Part shown: in pieces, positions 20,786 through 31,490 of the stretch
How positions within the stretch are numbered: the first letter of the stretch is position 1
How the letters are laid out: the number at the start of each line of letters is the position of its first letter
Origin: Sodiomyces alkalinus F11
Taxonomy: Eukaryota; Ascomycota; Sordariomycetes; Glomerellales; Plectosphaerellaceae
Direction: 5' to 3'
NCBI RefSeq assembly: GCF_003711515.1
Contig: NW_021167087.1
Location: 899,246-963,245, forward strand
Length of the DNA stretch: 64,000 bases
Position numbers and translations under genes: made by a program
The notes under the pieces: generated by a model
The model's input: the letters and a program-made list of their open reading frames with translations, nothing else
Database searches by the model: none
Told to the model about the DNA's origin: nothing

Positions 20786-23524
20786 AACGGAAAGATTGTG
20801 TGTCTGTCCTTGCTGATAAGCTGCTGTGTCGATCGAACAATCTGGGCAAATGCCAAAAGAGATGTCGGCGCCTGTTTCGTATGACCCGCGTGCGTGCTTG
20901 ATTGGCAAAGGGTCACAAGGTGACACAAGAGCCAGGGGGAGAGAGGGGGGAGGAAGGCGACAATGCGATGGAAGATGCAGAATGCATACCACACCGAGGG
21001 AGGGAAGAAGAATTTTGAGGTGAGATTGATTGTCCGGGGGCCTGGAGGGGTCCGAGTAAGCGGAGAAGAAATGTAAGAAATGTAAGATGGGCTGCCGAGA
21101 AATTGACGCGTTCTTTTCTCCTCTTGGCACGGGGGGGCATGGGGGTGCATCATCCTACCTAAACCCTATAGGGGATGGGCGTGGAAAGGTCGCGGATTTC
21201 CCCATCTCCGGGCAGAGTGAGGGTGGAGTTAGGGGAAGTTAGGTAGGTCCCTATTGGTGCTGTGCTGCTAACGGTTCGGGGCTATCCGCACTTTTCGGGG
21301 AGCCGTCCCGGTCCGGAGTGGCCAATTACATGCTAAGAACGAAAGTAGGATTCGCTGACTGGTTCGATTGGTTCAACTTCTACCCCAGCGTCCACCGCAC
21401 TTTTGCTCTGGACAAAGTACTTACTTCGCTTGGTAATTTACCGTTTGACGGACATCGGACATTATGGATTGGACGCCAGACTTGCCCCACATTGGCTGGG
21501 AATCAATGTTAAATCATGTTGTACGACCAGTCTGTCAAACAGTGCACGTGGCCATTATCGGATGATGCGGAGGTCGGAGACTAAGAACGGGCTGTGGGTT
21601 AGTATAACCATAGACTCGCCGCCCACTCAAATGCAGAGAGATCCTCAATGCTCAAGCCCACAGATATTAAACAGTATACGCCAGTTCAGGTCTGAGATCT
21701 AGTAACTCGAGGCGTTTGCGGGGTTCGAGGGTACGAAAAGAAGTTAATATGTGCCACCTGTTGTTACCTTGGATGTAGGCGTACTCGTGTGGAAGCGTGG
21801 ACGGTACTACCTACACATATGGTCCTCCTTCCCATTAAATGATAAGACTGCTTTTAGAGGGAAAGAGCTTCAGGTAGTTACCGATACGAGTCTACGGTTG
21901 ATAGTACACAACTCCCCTGCAGCGGGTGGCACATCAAGGTAGAGTACCATTAGGTAGTGGTAAGTCATGGTTCTTCTCTTTTTTCCTCTGCTGATAGTCT
22001 TATTGATGAACTCCGTTGAAGATTAGGATATTATGTAGTAAATAATTCCGAAGGAGGACAGTGTCTCCTAAGAGCTCTAACTGACCTCTGACCCTTAGTA
22101 AGTACAATCACAGTGCGGTAAGGTTAAGATAATCGCGTTAAAGCTACCTTCTACTCCTGAATAAACGCTTTTTCTAGGAAAGGTATATACTTTCTCATAG
22201 TGTAATTAGTCTTCACTTTCTATAGTATCCAGGCCGTCGAGTTGCCGAGTTGCTTATGATAGACGATATTCTAATTCTTATATATTCTAGCGAACAGTTA
22301 AAGAACGAAGAATAACTATATACGTAAAGCAACTTAGACATTGCTAATACTTATATCACAGCCAACTCCATCTAGACAACTCAGCTGTCGGTAAAGTTGC
22401 CAATGTGTCTTGGCATATGAGAGCTCCTGGTCGAAGGGAAGCTCAGGGAGTCTTGTTGTCCCACAATGCAATTTGCAGCATAATTAATCGAATCGTCAAT
22501 GCAGACTGGAAAACGTCCAACGTCCCCTTTTTCTTTCCCTTCCCCCTTGGTCTTCTTCTTCTTCTTCTTCTTCCATTTTTTTTTTTGCCCTGCTGAGGGA
22601 GCGGATCCGTAAACACGGTAGCCCTGGACCGCCGAACCTAAACTGGACATATCACCGGTCAAGGGCCAGGCCGTCCGAGGAACAAGTAAACAAAAAGGCG
22701 ATTCAACGTGGCAGCTCATCTCGCATTCACTGACAATTGGTCTGCATGCGTGTCATCGGCTAACCGGCAGCGGCGACAGCAGCTCGAACAAAACCCCCGA
22801 CAGTCTGACTCTCACTCTCGCATTCGGCTTACTGTAGTCTGTAGGTAATAGTAATAGTAGCCTACTATGTATTACGGTATCACCCTTCAGCTTGGCACCT
22901 GACTTCCCAAATTCCCCAACCATAAACCACGGAGAAATACAAAACAGCAGATCATACGTACCTACGTTGTAAGTACGTGTACGGATACTACGAAGTGCCT
23001 ACGTAGCCTTCAACGGCTCCGGGCTCCGAGGGACTCTTTGAGTCTTTCTGTCTGTGCTTTTTTGGAGTCGGCTTGGATGGGTGCGAATCATGCGATTTCA
23101 CCTCAACGACCAATCGGCGTGCATCATGTTACATGTAGCGTCTGCCCTTGTCCGCGAACCCCGAGGGCCCGAGCTTTCTCGTATTCCCCCGGCAGCTGAC
23201 GTCAAGGGTAGTCCCCCGCCTCCGGGGATCGAGTGTCATTCGTCCTTCGCTGGCGGGTCGATGACCGCCACCGCCTCAGCATGAAGATCGTCCGGGCTAG
23301 TCTCAAGACTCTCAACCGACGATGCGTTGACGGTGTTGGCAACTTGGCATGCACTGTGCTAACTTGATGCTGACCTTCACATATGAACGACGGAGTAAAA
23401 TTGGAAAGAAATCAACCAAAAAAAAACCCCGTTCCGCGAGTCTTCATCTTCACTCAAGTCGTACCATCGGAGTCCGGACCGCTCCCTCGTCACCCTCAAC
23501 GAAACCAGTCATTCTCAATTTATC
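20786..23524. other. Divergent intergenic region with an AT-rich, possibly degraded-repeat segment
   Basis: About 2.7 kb between the methyltransferase start (-) and the PhiA-like start (+). The part from about 21,960 to 22,380 is TpA-rich and ORF-poor and may be an old, partly RIP-mutated fragment. Pyrimidine runs lie at about 22,525-22,590. The stretch 22,950-23,005 is full of TACGTAC/CCTACG words. No gene is supported. Confidence 0.45.
22958..22971 (+). promoter_or_regulatory. 14-bp word shared with the HAL2 upstream region
   Basis: The word GTACCTACGTTGTA occurs here, upstream of the PhiA-like gene, and again at 25,895-25,908 upstream of the nucleotidase gene, in the same + orientation. 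It could be a shared regulatory site or one of the low-complexity TACCTA/TAGGTA words frequent in intergenic DNA of some Sordariomycetes. Confidence 0.3.
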
Positions 23525-24263
23525 ATGCACTTCTCCCAGGCCTTGGTAGCCTTTTTCGCGGCCGCGGCATGTGCCTCGCCTGTGAAGTCCAGGGACGATG
23601 ATGCCTGCAAGAATAACTTCGGTCCCTTTGGCATCATGGCCCTCCGATCCGCCAGCCCCATCCATTTCGCCCAAGGCAGCGCAGCCAGGAACAGCCTGTT
23701 CCTGAACCTCCCCGAGCAAAACGCCACCTGCACCGACGGGCCCGCCCCCAGCGGTGCCATTTTCACCCTCATCGATGGCAATCTGTACCTCTACGCCGAG
23801 CCCGAGCCGTATCAGCAGATCTTCGTTGACCGTTCCGGAATGGGTGAGTTTTTCGTATGCAGGGGCTGCGTGGAGAGAGAGAGAGAGAGAGAGAGAGGAA
23901 AGAAGAAGAAAAAAGAAGAAAAAAAGAAGAAAAAAGGAAGAAGTAGATGAAGGAAAAGATGTAACAGAGTTGCTAACTCACGTGCGAACCACAACAGGCC
24001 AGGGCATAGTAGGCTACACAACCGGCGATCAACCCCTGCCGCGCAACGCCGAGCGGGAAGGCTGGGAGCTCGATGCCAACAACAACCTCTCCTTCAAGGG
24101 CACCGGGCTTCTCGCTTGCCCGAATAGCATTGATGGCGCCTGGAGGATCTGGCTTTCCGTGGGCATTGGCAAGCCCGCCGGCCAGGAGGGGTGCCTCGGA
24201 TTCTCCCCGCGTGCTATTGAGCTCACTGAACCCCAGAGCTGCGAGTACACGTACATGCAGTGA
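23525..24263 (+). CDS. PhiA-like secreted cell-wall protein
   Basis: Two exons, 23525-23843 and 23998-24263, with a 154-nt intron (GTGAGT...ACAG); 194 residues, close to Aspergillus PhiA. A signal peptide (about residues 1-17, ending ACAS) is followed by the family start FGIMALRSASPIHF, then FTLIDGNLYLY, the conserved VDRSGMGQG across the splice junction, and a C-terminal half with four spaced Cys and a Trp-rich patch (AWRIWLSVG). In Aspergillus the family is a wall protein linked to phialide and conidium development and to wall antigens. The role here is inferred from the family. It converges on the nucleotidase gene 263 bp downstream. Confidence 0.88.
23872..23897 (+). repeat. (GA)n microsatellite in an intron
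   Basis: About a dozen GA units inside the PhiA-like intron, followed by a long AAG/GAA purine tract to about 23,945. Likely length-polymorphic between strains. Confidence 0.85.
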
Positions 24264-24526
24264 GTACACGCAGTGAGGAAACTGGAAACCCGACTGTCAG
24301 AGTCAAGCTGGACAAGTCATGTTGTTGGGCCGTTTGAGATATTGTTATGAGGCCTCGGCCAAGACGAGATGCGTGCCTTTTAAGTCTATTAATGCGTGAT
24401 TTTGCCGTTCCCCCATACCAAAGCGAACACTACCGTGTCTAATGATAATCCACCCGTTCCTGTTTTCCGCTTTCCCTTGTACTCATTTATTTTCCCTTCC
24501 TTTTCTTCCCCTCCTTTCTTTCCCCT

Positions 24527-25615
24527 TCACCGTAGCAAATGTCCCTGGCCCCCTTCCCTCAACACCTCCCTTACCGTCTCCAGCACACGACCATGTATGC
24601 CAGGAGGCGCAGCAACCCAACCATAATTGGAGACCATCTTACGGCCCACCTTCAGATCGGGCGCCTTCCCATCCACGTCGGTGACCTTCCCCCCGACCTC
24701 TTCGAAGAGGAGCATGGCCCCCGCATGGTCCCAAATCTTCCCCTGCCTCTCGCGCCGCGCGTACGCCCAGACCGTCACGTTCGCATAGCCCATGGCCAGC
24801 GTAGCCCACCGCGGCACCCAGCCCAGAAGATCGTTGCCCGGGTACTCCATGCCGAGCCTCGCGGCGACCTTCTCATTGACGCCCGGGGAAGAAGAGCCCG
24901 CCGCCGTGCTGGTGACGAAGCGCAGCTTCTCCGGCGTTCCCTCGTGGCGGGGGAGTCGGTCGCCCACGAGACCAGCCGGTCCCGCCAAGGGCCGACGGAA
25001 CGCCCCGCGTCCCCGAACGCCGTACAGGATGGACCCGCCTTTCGGGTCGGGATCGACCGACTGGTCGGTGACGGGGTAGGTAGCCTGCGGGCTGAGGTTG
25101 GGCAGGCCGACGACGGCGACGGTCTGCTCGCCGTCGACGAGGAGGCATGCGTTGATGGCGTAGATCTCGCCGCGGAGGAAGGTCTGCGTGCCGTCGATGG
25201 GGTCGAACACCCAGACCCTGCCCGTGCCGGGGACGCCCAGGCCGGCGCGGTCGACGAGCGTGCACAGGCGCTCCGGGGAGTCCGGGATCTGGGGCGCCCC
25301 GTCGGACTCGGCGAGGTCGGTGTCGGCGGCGACCTCTTTCAGGACGGTCCATACGCGGTCGAGGAGGGCCGGGTTCGCGCGCAGGTCGTCGGCGGTTTCT
25401 TCGCCCACAAAGGCGTCGCCTGGGAAGGCGGCGGTGAGGGCGGCGGTGAGGAGGGCTTGGACGGCGAAGTCGGCGACGGTGACGGGGGAGTGGTCATCCT
25501 TGGCGATGTGGCTCACGCGGTCTCCGGCTGCGGCGAGGACGGCTTTGCTGAGGTGGGCGGCACGCTGGACTGCGGCGATGGCGGTTTGGAGCTCATGTTG
25601 GTGTGGTGAGTCCAT
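24527..25615 (-). CDS. 3'(2'),5'-bisphosphate nucleotidase (HAL2/MET22 type)
   Basis: Single exon, 362 residues, the usual length for fungal HAL2. Inositol-monophosphatase superfamily metal sites are all present: Asp49 in TVADF, GEE (71-73), DPIDGT (138-143), and the C-terminal WDHAGAMLLFEEVGGKVTD (295-313) with Asp296. HYGVRGRG-type loops and a HAL2-like insertion between GEE and DPIDGT separate it from plain inositol monophosphatases. The enzyme removes the 3'-phosphate from PAP and PAPS, clearing by-products of sulfate assimilation; the yeast homologue is a lithium/sodium target. No signal peptide is seen, so cytosolic. The ATG at 25,615 is the only good start. Confidence 0.92.
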   Translation of the reverse strand: MDSPHQHELQTAIAAVQRAAHLSKAVLAAAGDRVSHIAKDDHSPVTVADFAVQALLTAALTAAFPGDAFVGEETADDLRANPALLDRVWTVLKEVAADTDLAESDGAPQIPDSPERLCTLVDRAGLGVPGTGRVWVFDPIDGTQTFLRGEIYAINACLLVDGEQTVAVVGLPNLSPQATYPVTDQSVDPDPKGGSILYGVRGRGAFRRPLAGPAGLVGDRLPRHEGTPEKLRFVTSTAAGSSSPGVNEKVAARLGMEYPGNDLLGWVPRWATLAMGYANVTVWAYARRERQGKIWDHAGAMLLFEEVGGKVTDVDGKAPDLKVGRKMVSNYGWVAAPPGIHGRVLETVREVLREGGQGHLLR

Positions 25616-25987
25616 GATACGGGACGTTTGTCTTTGGACTCTTTTCTTCTCCCTTTAGTCTCTCTGTTCCTAGTGAAGTGAGAATGGTTGAATAAGTTGT
25701 TGGAAAAATCAGAGGAAGGGGAAGTGTGGGTTATGTGTCACGGGTGAGTGAGTGATGACTCCTTTGCTGAGGTGAAAAATTGACGAAAGCATAACGCAAC
25801 TCAGATTATAGAGTGGGCAGGTGGCGTCGGGGCTGCCATTGTCTTTACCAGCCGCCAACAACGTTCCGATACCAGAAGTGCGGCCCTCACCGATGTACCT
25901 ACGTTGTACAGTAATACCTTAAGGTAGGTACCTAAGGTATTCGTCATTCGACCAAGGGCAAGTTTCCCTCATTATCTCCTTACCACG
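25616..25987. promoter_or_regulatory. HAL2-type gene upstream region with inverted repeats
   Basis: 372 bp between the nucleotidase start and the stop of the upstream gene on the same strand. At 25,913-25,941 there is an inverted repeat with 9-bp arms (AATACCTTA / TAAGGTATT), overlapping the palindromes ACCTTAAGGT and GGTACC. The 14-bp word shared with 22,958 lies just beside it at 25,895-25,908. Confidence 0.4.
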
Positions 25988-26987
25988 TCAAAGGCCGGCT
26001 GATGTTCCGGCCGGAAATTCGTGCGTTCTTGTCTGCAGTATCCGTTTGACTGCCATAGAGGGAATTATAGTTAGCTTCGAGGCGTCCCGCGATGTTCGTG
26101 AATGCAATGATTGATGGATCCGCCAGCACTCACCATCCTCCCAGGCCAGAGGCTTGACGTTAGAAACGGCAATTTCCCACCAAAGCCTCAGACACCACGT
26201 GCCAACCAGCGCATCCCTCCACTTCCTCTCCAACGTCTCGACGATCTGCAACCTGTAGATCCCATCCTCGCTCGTCTCGTACGCCAGGATCCGGCCCTGG
26301 CCCTCCCCTCCGTCGCGCCACTCATACCGGCCCCGTTCTCGCGCATGCACGACAAACACGAGCTCCTTCTCCTCCAAGTTCGCCCCTTCCCGCGGCCTCG
26401 TGGCCCGCCAGGCCCGATATCCGTTCAGAGATGACGACGACGACGCGGACGAAGAGGATGCATGTGTCGACGACAACCCGAAGAAGCCACGTCCGAATCC
26501 CGATCGGGGACGGTGCAGCCTGAGCCCTACCTGGCCCAGGTTCGACCGCGAGACCGACTCGAGATGGTACTCGAACGACGGGCCCGTTATGGGAGGCGGG
26601 CGGAGGAGGCTGAAGATGTGCTTCTCGCGCGCCGAGGCGGTGGCGCTGGCGGCGGTGTCGCGGACGCGGTAGTCGAAGCGGAAGAGCTCGACTGTCGTGT
26701 TCGACGCGCGGAGGTGGCCCACGGCGTGGGATAGGCGGTAGAGCGGCGGCGAGGAGGGGCTGGATCCCCCGTGGATCGTGGTCCCTGCTAGAAGAAGCGT
26801 TTCGGGTGGGAGAATGTCGCTGTGGGCTGGGCCCTGGCTGTTTTTGGCTTCGACATAAGGGGGAGGAGCGCGAATGCTGCTTTCTGCGGGGTCGGGGTCA
26901 GTGATGGAGCCGGAGGATGAGGACTCAGGAGTGGTAGGTCTCTTTACCAGTGGTATCTATAATCTGACTTTCGGTTCCCTCTTCCAT
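25988..26987 (-). CDS. Unrecognised conserved-looking fungal protein, three exons
   Basis: Exons 26987-26948, 26883-26134 and 26049-25988, giving 283 residues. Intron 1 is 64 nt (GTAAAG...GCAG, CTGAC branch site 18 nt before the acceptor). Intron 2 is 84 nt (GTGAGT...GCAG, GCTAAC branch site); it is a multiple of three and stop-free, so retention would still give a protein. I do not recognise the family. The middle (about 50-130) is a likely beta-rich domain (PLYRLSHAVGHLRAS, VELFRFDYRV). A poly-Ser insert follows, then a Trp-rich second half (YEWRDGGEG, LVGTWCLRLWWEIAV). No signal peptide or membrane helix. A resemblance to beta-barrel families such as LURP-one/tubby-like is only a guess. 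It is tandem with the nucleotidase gene. Confidence 0.7.
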
Positions 26988-28415
26988 GAGTTGGTGGAAG
27001 AAATGGTCGACTGGTGAACGGGACTGACTTGGGTTTGTTAAAGTGAAGAAGTGTATCTTAGTGGGTGCCTTAGCGAATGGGGATTCCTGGCCTTCTCAGG
27101 TCTGTGACAAATCAGATTTCAGGGGCCGATCATAACCGGGTACAGGAACTGTGCTACGATGCGAAAGTGAGAACTCCAACGTCTCAAACTATGCGACCAG
27201 TGAGATAGACTATAGAAGCCTGTGGCTTTTGGGTGCTTTCCTTATTTGTACTAGGAGCTCTGCTAATGATCACGGGTATTACGGCTGATATTCTCCGTAA
27301 GGTACACATGATTCTCTGATGCAGATGAGGATATGTACGTACCTCCTCACTCGGTATATACTGTAACGTTAGGTATACAACGTAGTGCACGCAACACATC
27401 CCCCGGAGATAAGAAATACTCAACCACAGCCACCATGGCACTCGTCTAAGCTACTATGTAAGATCGGAGTAAATTCACCAAAGTAATCATCTCATGCATC
27501 TCAGGTTTGACGTCTTTGCGTCTGAATATAAAATCAGGATGTAGCTATTAAATCTTACAGGGTCCGTCTGTCATTGTTCTGAATTTTGTCTCATTGTATC
27601 TCCAAGACTCTAACAGAATACTTCTATGATTCTATCACACAGATAGAAGTGAGTCAAGTGACTTGCTGCAATAGAAGTATTATTCAGCAACAGAAGTTAT
27701 TAGTTCCTGACTTGGAATGGAGTATTTTGTACTGTCGACGTCATGGGATGAGCAAATATATTCTATACGGATGGTTTTGTGTTGCATTATCTCCAGCTCT
27801 TTGCTCTTTCCATTTTCCTCGACCCAATAACAGTTTAGAGTTTTCCGGTTTCGCCGAGCGTAGAGGTTCCCCTGAATATAGCATTTGGCTGTGTACTTTA
27901 GACAACTCACCTTGACTCTTACAATTGGGGTTGATATTACTTATCTGGCTGGCTTGGGCTGAGAAAACGCTGTAATGTAAAACCCGCAAAGGAGAAGAAA
28001 AAAACCCATTTTTTTTTCTTCACTTGTCGTAGCGAGTGACACAAACTGTTGGCCTTATTCTGCATTGTGCACAGTGTACGGACCTTCACCAAGCTGGGAA
28101 CGAGCTGGCGCCATACAAGGCATAGTATGGTAAAGTAGTCAGGAGTAATTTGTAAATGAAAGTCCAGCGAAGAGAAACCGCTGGCAAAGTTATCAAAGTC
28201 AAACTCTCAAAGAGTTCCCCAATGCTGCGGTAAAGCTCATTGCTGTCGCCTTGATAACTTGTTTATCAAAGCTGGTGTCTCTAGTCCATCTACCGTTCTA
28301 TTCAGCGGTATTAATACGGAATATCTGGGTTAAAGAAAACAAACAAAAGGGAAAACGGAAAATAAAACGATGGATGGACTCGGTTGACAGTCCAGGACCC
28401 CAGGTTACAGTCCTC
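26988..28415. other. AT-richer intergenic region, no gene seen
   Basis: About 1.4 kb. Small frames at 27,184-27,990 overlap on both strands and show no domain. Composition is AT-rich but still contains CpA and TpG, so it is not heavily RIP-mutated. It probably holds the promoter of the three-exon gene and the 3' UTR of the MFS gene. Confidence 0.45.
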
Positions 28416-30221
28416 TTACTTCCCGAATGACTGCCGCGTGTGGACCCGATCAATATCAAACGGATTCCCTTCATATATCGCCGAAGTCCTACGACGAGTG
28501 GACGCTCTGGACCGGGTACGCGCCGCCCGGATGGGCTCAACATCCGCCTCACTCCCCGCCTGCGTGTCCGAGTCCGACTGCCCCTCACCAACGATCGGCT
28601 CCACACTCGGCCGCCACGGTTCCAACTCCTGCTCCTTTTCCACCTGCTGCGCATTGTGAAGCTTCCTCATAAACGCATCCGACTGGGAGGCGAACTTGCA
28701 CCGCGCCCGGATGGCAGCGCCATACTTGTAGAAAAGGAACGGGAACGGCACGCAGGCGAGGGCCAGAAACGCAGGGATCGACGACGCCCAGTGGATGCCC
28801 AGGTCGTCGTACATGTAGTTGGTGAACAGCGGGAAGGCCGTGCCGAACAGGGAGCGGATCACCGAGCTGGCAGCAAGCACCGAGGCGGCGAAAATGGTGT
28901 AGGCGTCGACGAGGTAGTTCATCAGACTCAGGAAGACCAGGACCATGCCGAACCCGAACGGCACGCCGGCCGCGACGCTGGCCATCCAGTGGACCGAAGC
29001 GCCGTTCGTCCACGCGAACCAGAAGAGGCCGACGGGCATGGCGATGGAGCCGATCATGGCAGCCGGGAGGCGGGTTTCCGGGGGCGCGAACCCGCCGTGC
29101 TGCTCCGCGATCTTGGCGAAGCGCTTGTTCCCCGTGATGGCGAGCGCCATGGCGAACAGCATCCCCACCATGATCCCGAGGAAGGCCAGGCCGCCGATGC
29201 CCTGGTTCCAGCCCCGGTTGTGCTGGTAGACGATGGGGAAGGTGGCGAAGAGCATGTACAGCGTCCCGTAGACGATCGCCATGTAGAGGGACAGCAGCAG
29301 GACGATGGGTTCCTTGAAGAGGAGCGCCCAGGGACGCGACAAGGCGGCCTTGAACGACTCGGAGAGCGTGATCCTCCCGCTCTCGTGGTCGATCCGGCTC
29401 ACGTAGCACTTGCCCGTCATCTTCGATAGCTTATCGGCCCGTCTGCGCAGGAGAACGGGGGCGTACGTCTCGGGGACGAACAGGGTTCCCAGGATCCAGA
29501 CGGCACCGGAGAAGGCGGCCAGGAAACCCATAACCCAGCGCCAGCCGGCGTTCATGCCCAGGAACCCGCCGATGATGGGGCCGAGTACGGGACCCAGGAA
29601 GGGGGCGACGGCGAACAGAGCCATGGCGAGGCCTCGTTCCGACGCCGGGAAGATGTCGGCGATGACGCCGCCGGCGTTGGTCAGCGGCGACGACCCGAAG
29701 GCACCGGAGAAGAAACGGAGGATGATCAGGGTTTGGGCGTTCTGGGCTCCCGCGCACCCGGCGTTGAAGGCCGTCATGGCGGCGTAGGTGCCGAAAAACA
29801 GGACCTGGCGGCCGAACAGCTCGCTCAGGGGAGCCCAGAGGAGGGGCCCGACGGCGAAACCGAGCACGAACAGCGATACGCCTAGGGTTGCCACGGTTTG
29901 TCCTATTTGGAATTCTTGAATGATCTCGATGATGCCGCCTGTGTACGCCGAGGAGAGGAGGGCGACGGCCAGGGTAGCGATGGCCATGACAAGGGTCATG
30001 AACCATTTCCTGCGGCGGCTGAATTCCATGGGATTCCTTGGATCGTCGGGTATCCAATACATGATATACGGGTCGTCTTGCGTGCCGGAACCTGGGTAGT
30101 TGTAGTTGGTAACGGCTGGCGTTATACCCGTCTGGTCGACGATGAGCCGCCAGTAGGGAATTCGACCACTTCCGACGGGTTCTGGCCCGCCGGTCTTGTG
30201 ATTGGCGCCACATCCGGACAT
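28416..30221 (-). CDS. MFS carrier, DHA1 drug/polyamine:H+ antiporter type
   Basis: Single exon. The first ATG is at 30,221, giving 601 residues; the frame is open a little further upstream but only to TTG. A cytosolic N terminus ends in the family word IPDDPRNPMEFSRRRKW (57-73; the usual form is DPxNPxxWS). Twelve hydrophobic segments follow. Motif A is in PLSELFGRQV (131-140), and antiporter motif C is GPVLGPIIGGF (210-220), typical of proton antiporters that expel drugs or polyamines. A long loop sits between helices 6 and 7 and a basic, Ser/Arg-rich tail ends the protein. It should sit in the plasma membrane. Substrate cannot be read from sequence. A CGG/CCG palindrome cluster lies 300-380 bp upstream (see 30,522-30,599). 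Confidence 0.9.
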   Translation of the reverse strand: MSGCGANHKTGGPEPVGSGRIPYWRLIVDQTGITPAVTNYNYPGSGTQDDPYIMYWIPDDPRNPMEFSRRRKWFMTLVMAIATLAVALLSSAYTGGIIEIIQEFQIGQTVATLGVSLFVLGFAVGPLLWAPLSELFGRQVLFFGTYAAMTAFNAGCAGAQNAQTLIILRFFSGAFGSSPLTNAGGVIADIFPASERGLAMALFAVAPFLGPVLGPIIGGFLGMNAGWRWVMGFLAAFSGAVWILGTLFVPETYAPVLLRRRADKLSKMTGKCYVSRIDHESGRITLSESFKAALSRPWALLFKEPIVLLLSLYMAIVYGTLYMLFATFPIVYQHNRGWNQGIGGLAFLGIMVGMLFAMALAITGNKRFAKIAEQHGGFAPPETRLPAAMIGSIAMPVGLFWFAWTNGASVHWMASVAAGVPFGFGMVLVFLSLMNYLVDAYTIFAASVLAASSVIRSLFGTAFPLFTNYMYDDLGIHWASSIPAFLALACVPFPFLFYKYGAAIRARCKFASQSDAFMRKLHNAQQVEKEQELEPWRPSVEPIVGEGQSDSDTQAGSEADVEPIRAARTRSRASTRRRTSAIYEGNPFDIDRVHTRQSFGK

Positions 30222-31490
30222 TATGAATGCTTGTGGTTGCAACTAGACTTTGTAGATATTAATGAGAATATCGCCTGCTCATGGTTTAGAAGAATCGGGA
30301 CTGATGAGAGTGATGAGACGGAGGTGTAGTAGAATCAAGTAGCAAAGTAGATCAACGCGACGAAATGGGAAATCCAGAGAACGAGGGAGACAGTTAGCCA
30401 GCAGGTGGGACTAGGAGATAATAATACTTTTTTGTAGGCACAAGAAGAATCTGAAGAAGAGGTAGGATACGACGGATCGAGGCACACATTGTCCACACTA
30501 AGGACTGGGTCCCAACGGAGTATTCCGCCTTCGGATCCGAAGGCGGAATGTAACCCGCGAATCAACATGTCGGACCGGACGGAGTAGACCACGGATCCGA
30601 CACCCCTGTATGGCTTCGATTTTTTTCAGGCACTAAGCCGCTAATGATGACAAGGATAGAAGGGAGAAAAGCCAACGGCAATCATTTGACGGGATAATGT
30701 CAAGAATTTCACATGTTCCTGACGCAGTCTGCAGACAGTCTCCGTAGAGGTGAGATGAGACTGAAAGTGGGAGCACGGGATTCAAGGTTTTCCTCTTTCC
30801 AAGAGACGACGAATCTATCTTCTTGAAAACGTGAAACCTAATAGAAATACGCCCGCACTGAAATATGAAAGCTCGTTCTGAGCAGTAGCGGTTGTCGGGG
30901 CCAAGACGGCCAAGACCGGGGCCAGGCTGAGCCCGACTGCCGACATTTCTCAAGATCTGCGAGTCTACCTCGGCATCTCCGTGCCGATCAGAAAAAAGCC
31001 GGCAGAAGCTAGTGATGGCGTGTTGAGCCGACACCAGGATATCCCTGGTAACTTTGCCGACTTGCCGTTCATGGAGTACAACGTACTGTACACATGTATC
31101 TTTGATGGGTGGCTCGCTGGTGTTTTGGATGTTAAAGCTGTATAGTAAGGGACGTAGAGGGAGAGAGGAGGAGAAAATAAAGGGAAAAAAGGGGAAGAAA
31201 AGGAAAGAAAAGGAAAGGAAAGGGAAGGAAAAGGGAAGGAAAAAGGAGAGACCGATTATGTAATCCAAATGATGTCACGTGATCTATCCTCCACGCTTCG
31301 TATCTCGTTCTTCTCCGTCCGTCGGTTCCATCCATCCTCCTCGTCCTCGTGCCAACCTGCCAAGGATCATAGGATCATCGCCACAAACAGAACCCTTAAG
31401 CCGACATGACAAGACAGCCCCATATCGGCACCACCATACCATGTCTTTGCTCATCTTGTTGAACACCCCCCAGCCACCTTCGACAATGCC
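30222..31490. promoter_or_regulatory. Divergent promoter between MFS carrier and OB-fold gene
   Basis: 1.27 kb between two starts. The MFS side carries the palindrome cluster listed separately. The OB-fold side has a long purine tract (about 31,150-31,250, GGAAA/GGGAA words) and a T/C-rich leader. A minus-strand frame at 30,633-31,268 is the translation of this low-complexity tract and is not a gene. Confidence 0.5.
30522..30549. promoter_or_regulatory. 28-bp perfect palindrome with central CGGATCCG
   Basis: Perfect dyad symmetry over 28 bp, centred between 30,535 and 30,536. The core is TCGGATCCGA, flanked by CCGCCT on one side and AGGCGG on the other. A second CGGATCCG is at 30,592-30,599 and a CGGACCGG at 30,571-30,578. 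Inverted CGG triplets are the usual binding sites of fungal Zn2Cys6 regulators. The position, about 300 bp before the MFS start, suggests an operator for that gene; this is inference. Confidence 0.6.

Noticed and set aside
24539..25609. 356-codon plus-strand frame opposite the HAL2-type gene
   Set aside because: Shadow frame; the minus strand has all the metal-binding motifs of the bisphosphate nucleotidase.
30633..31268. 211-codon minus-strand Phe/Ser-rich frame
   Set aside because: Translation of a purine/pyrimidine tract in the divergent promoter; no real protein features.
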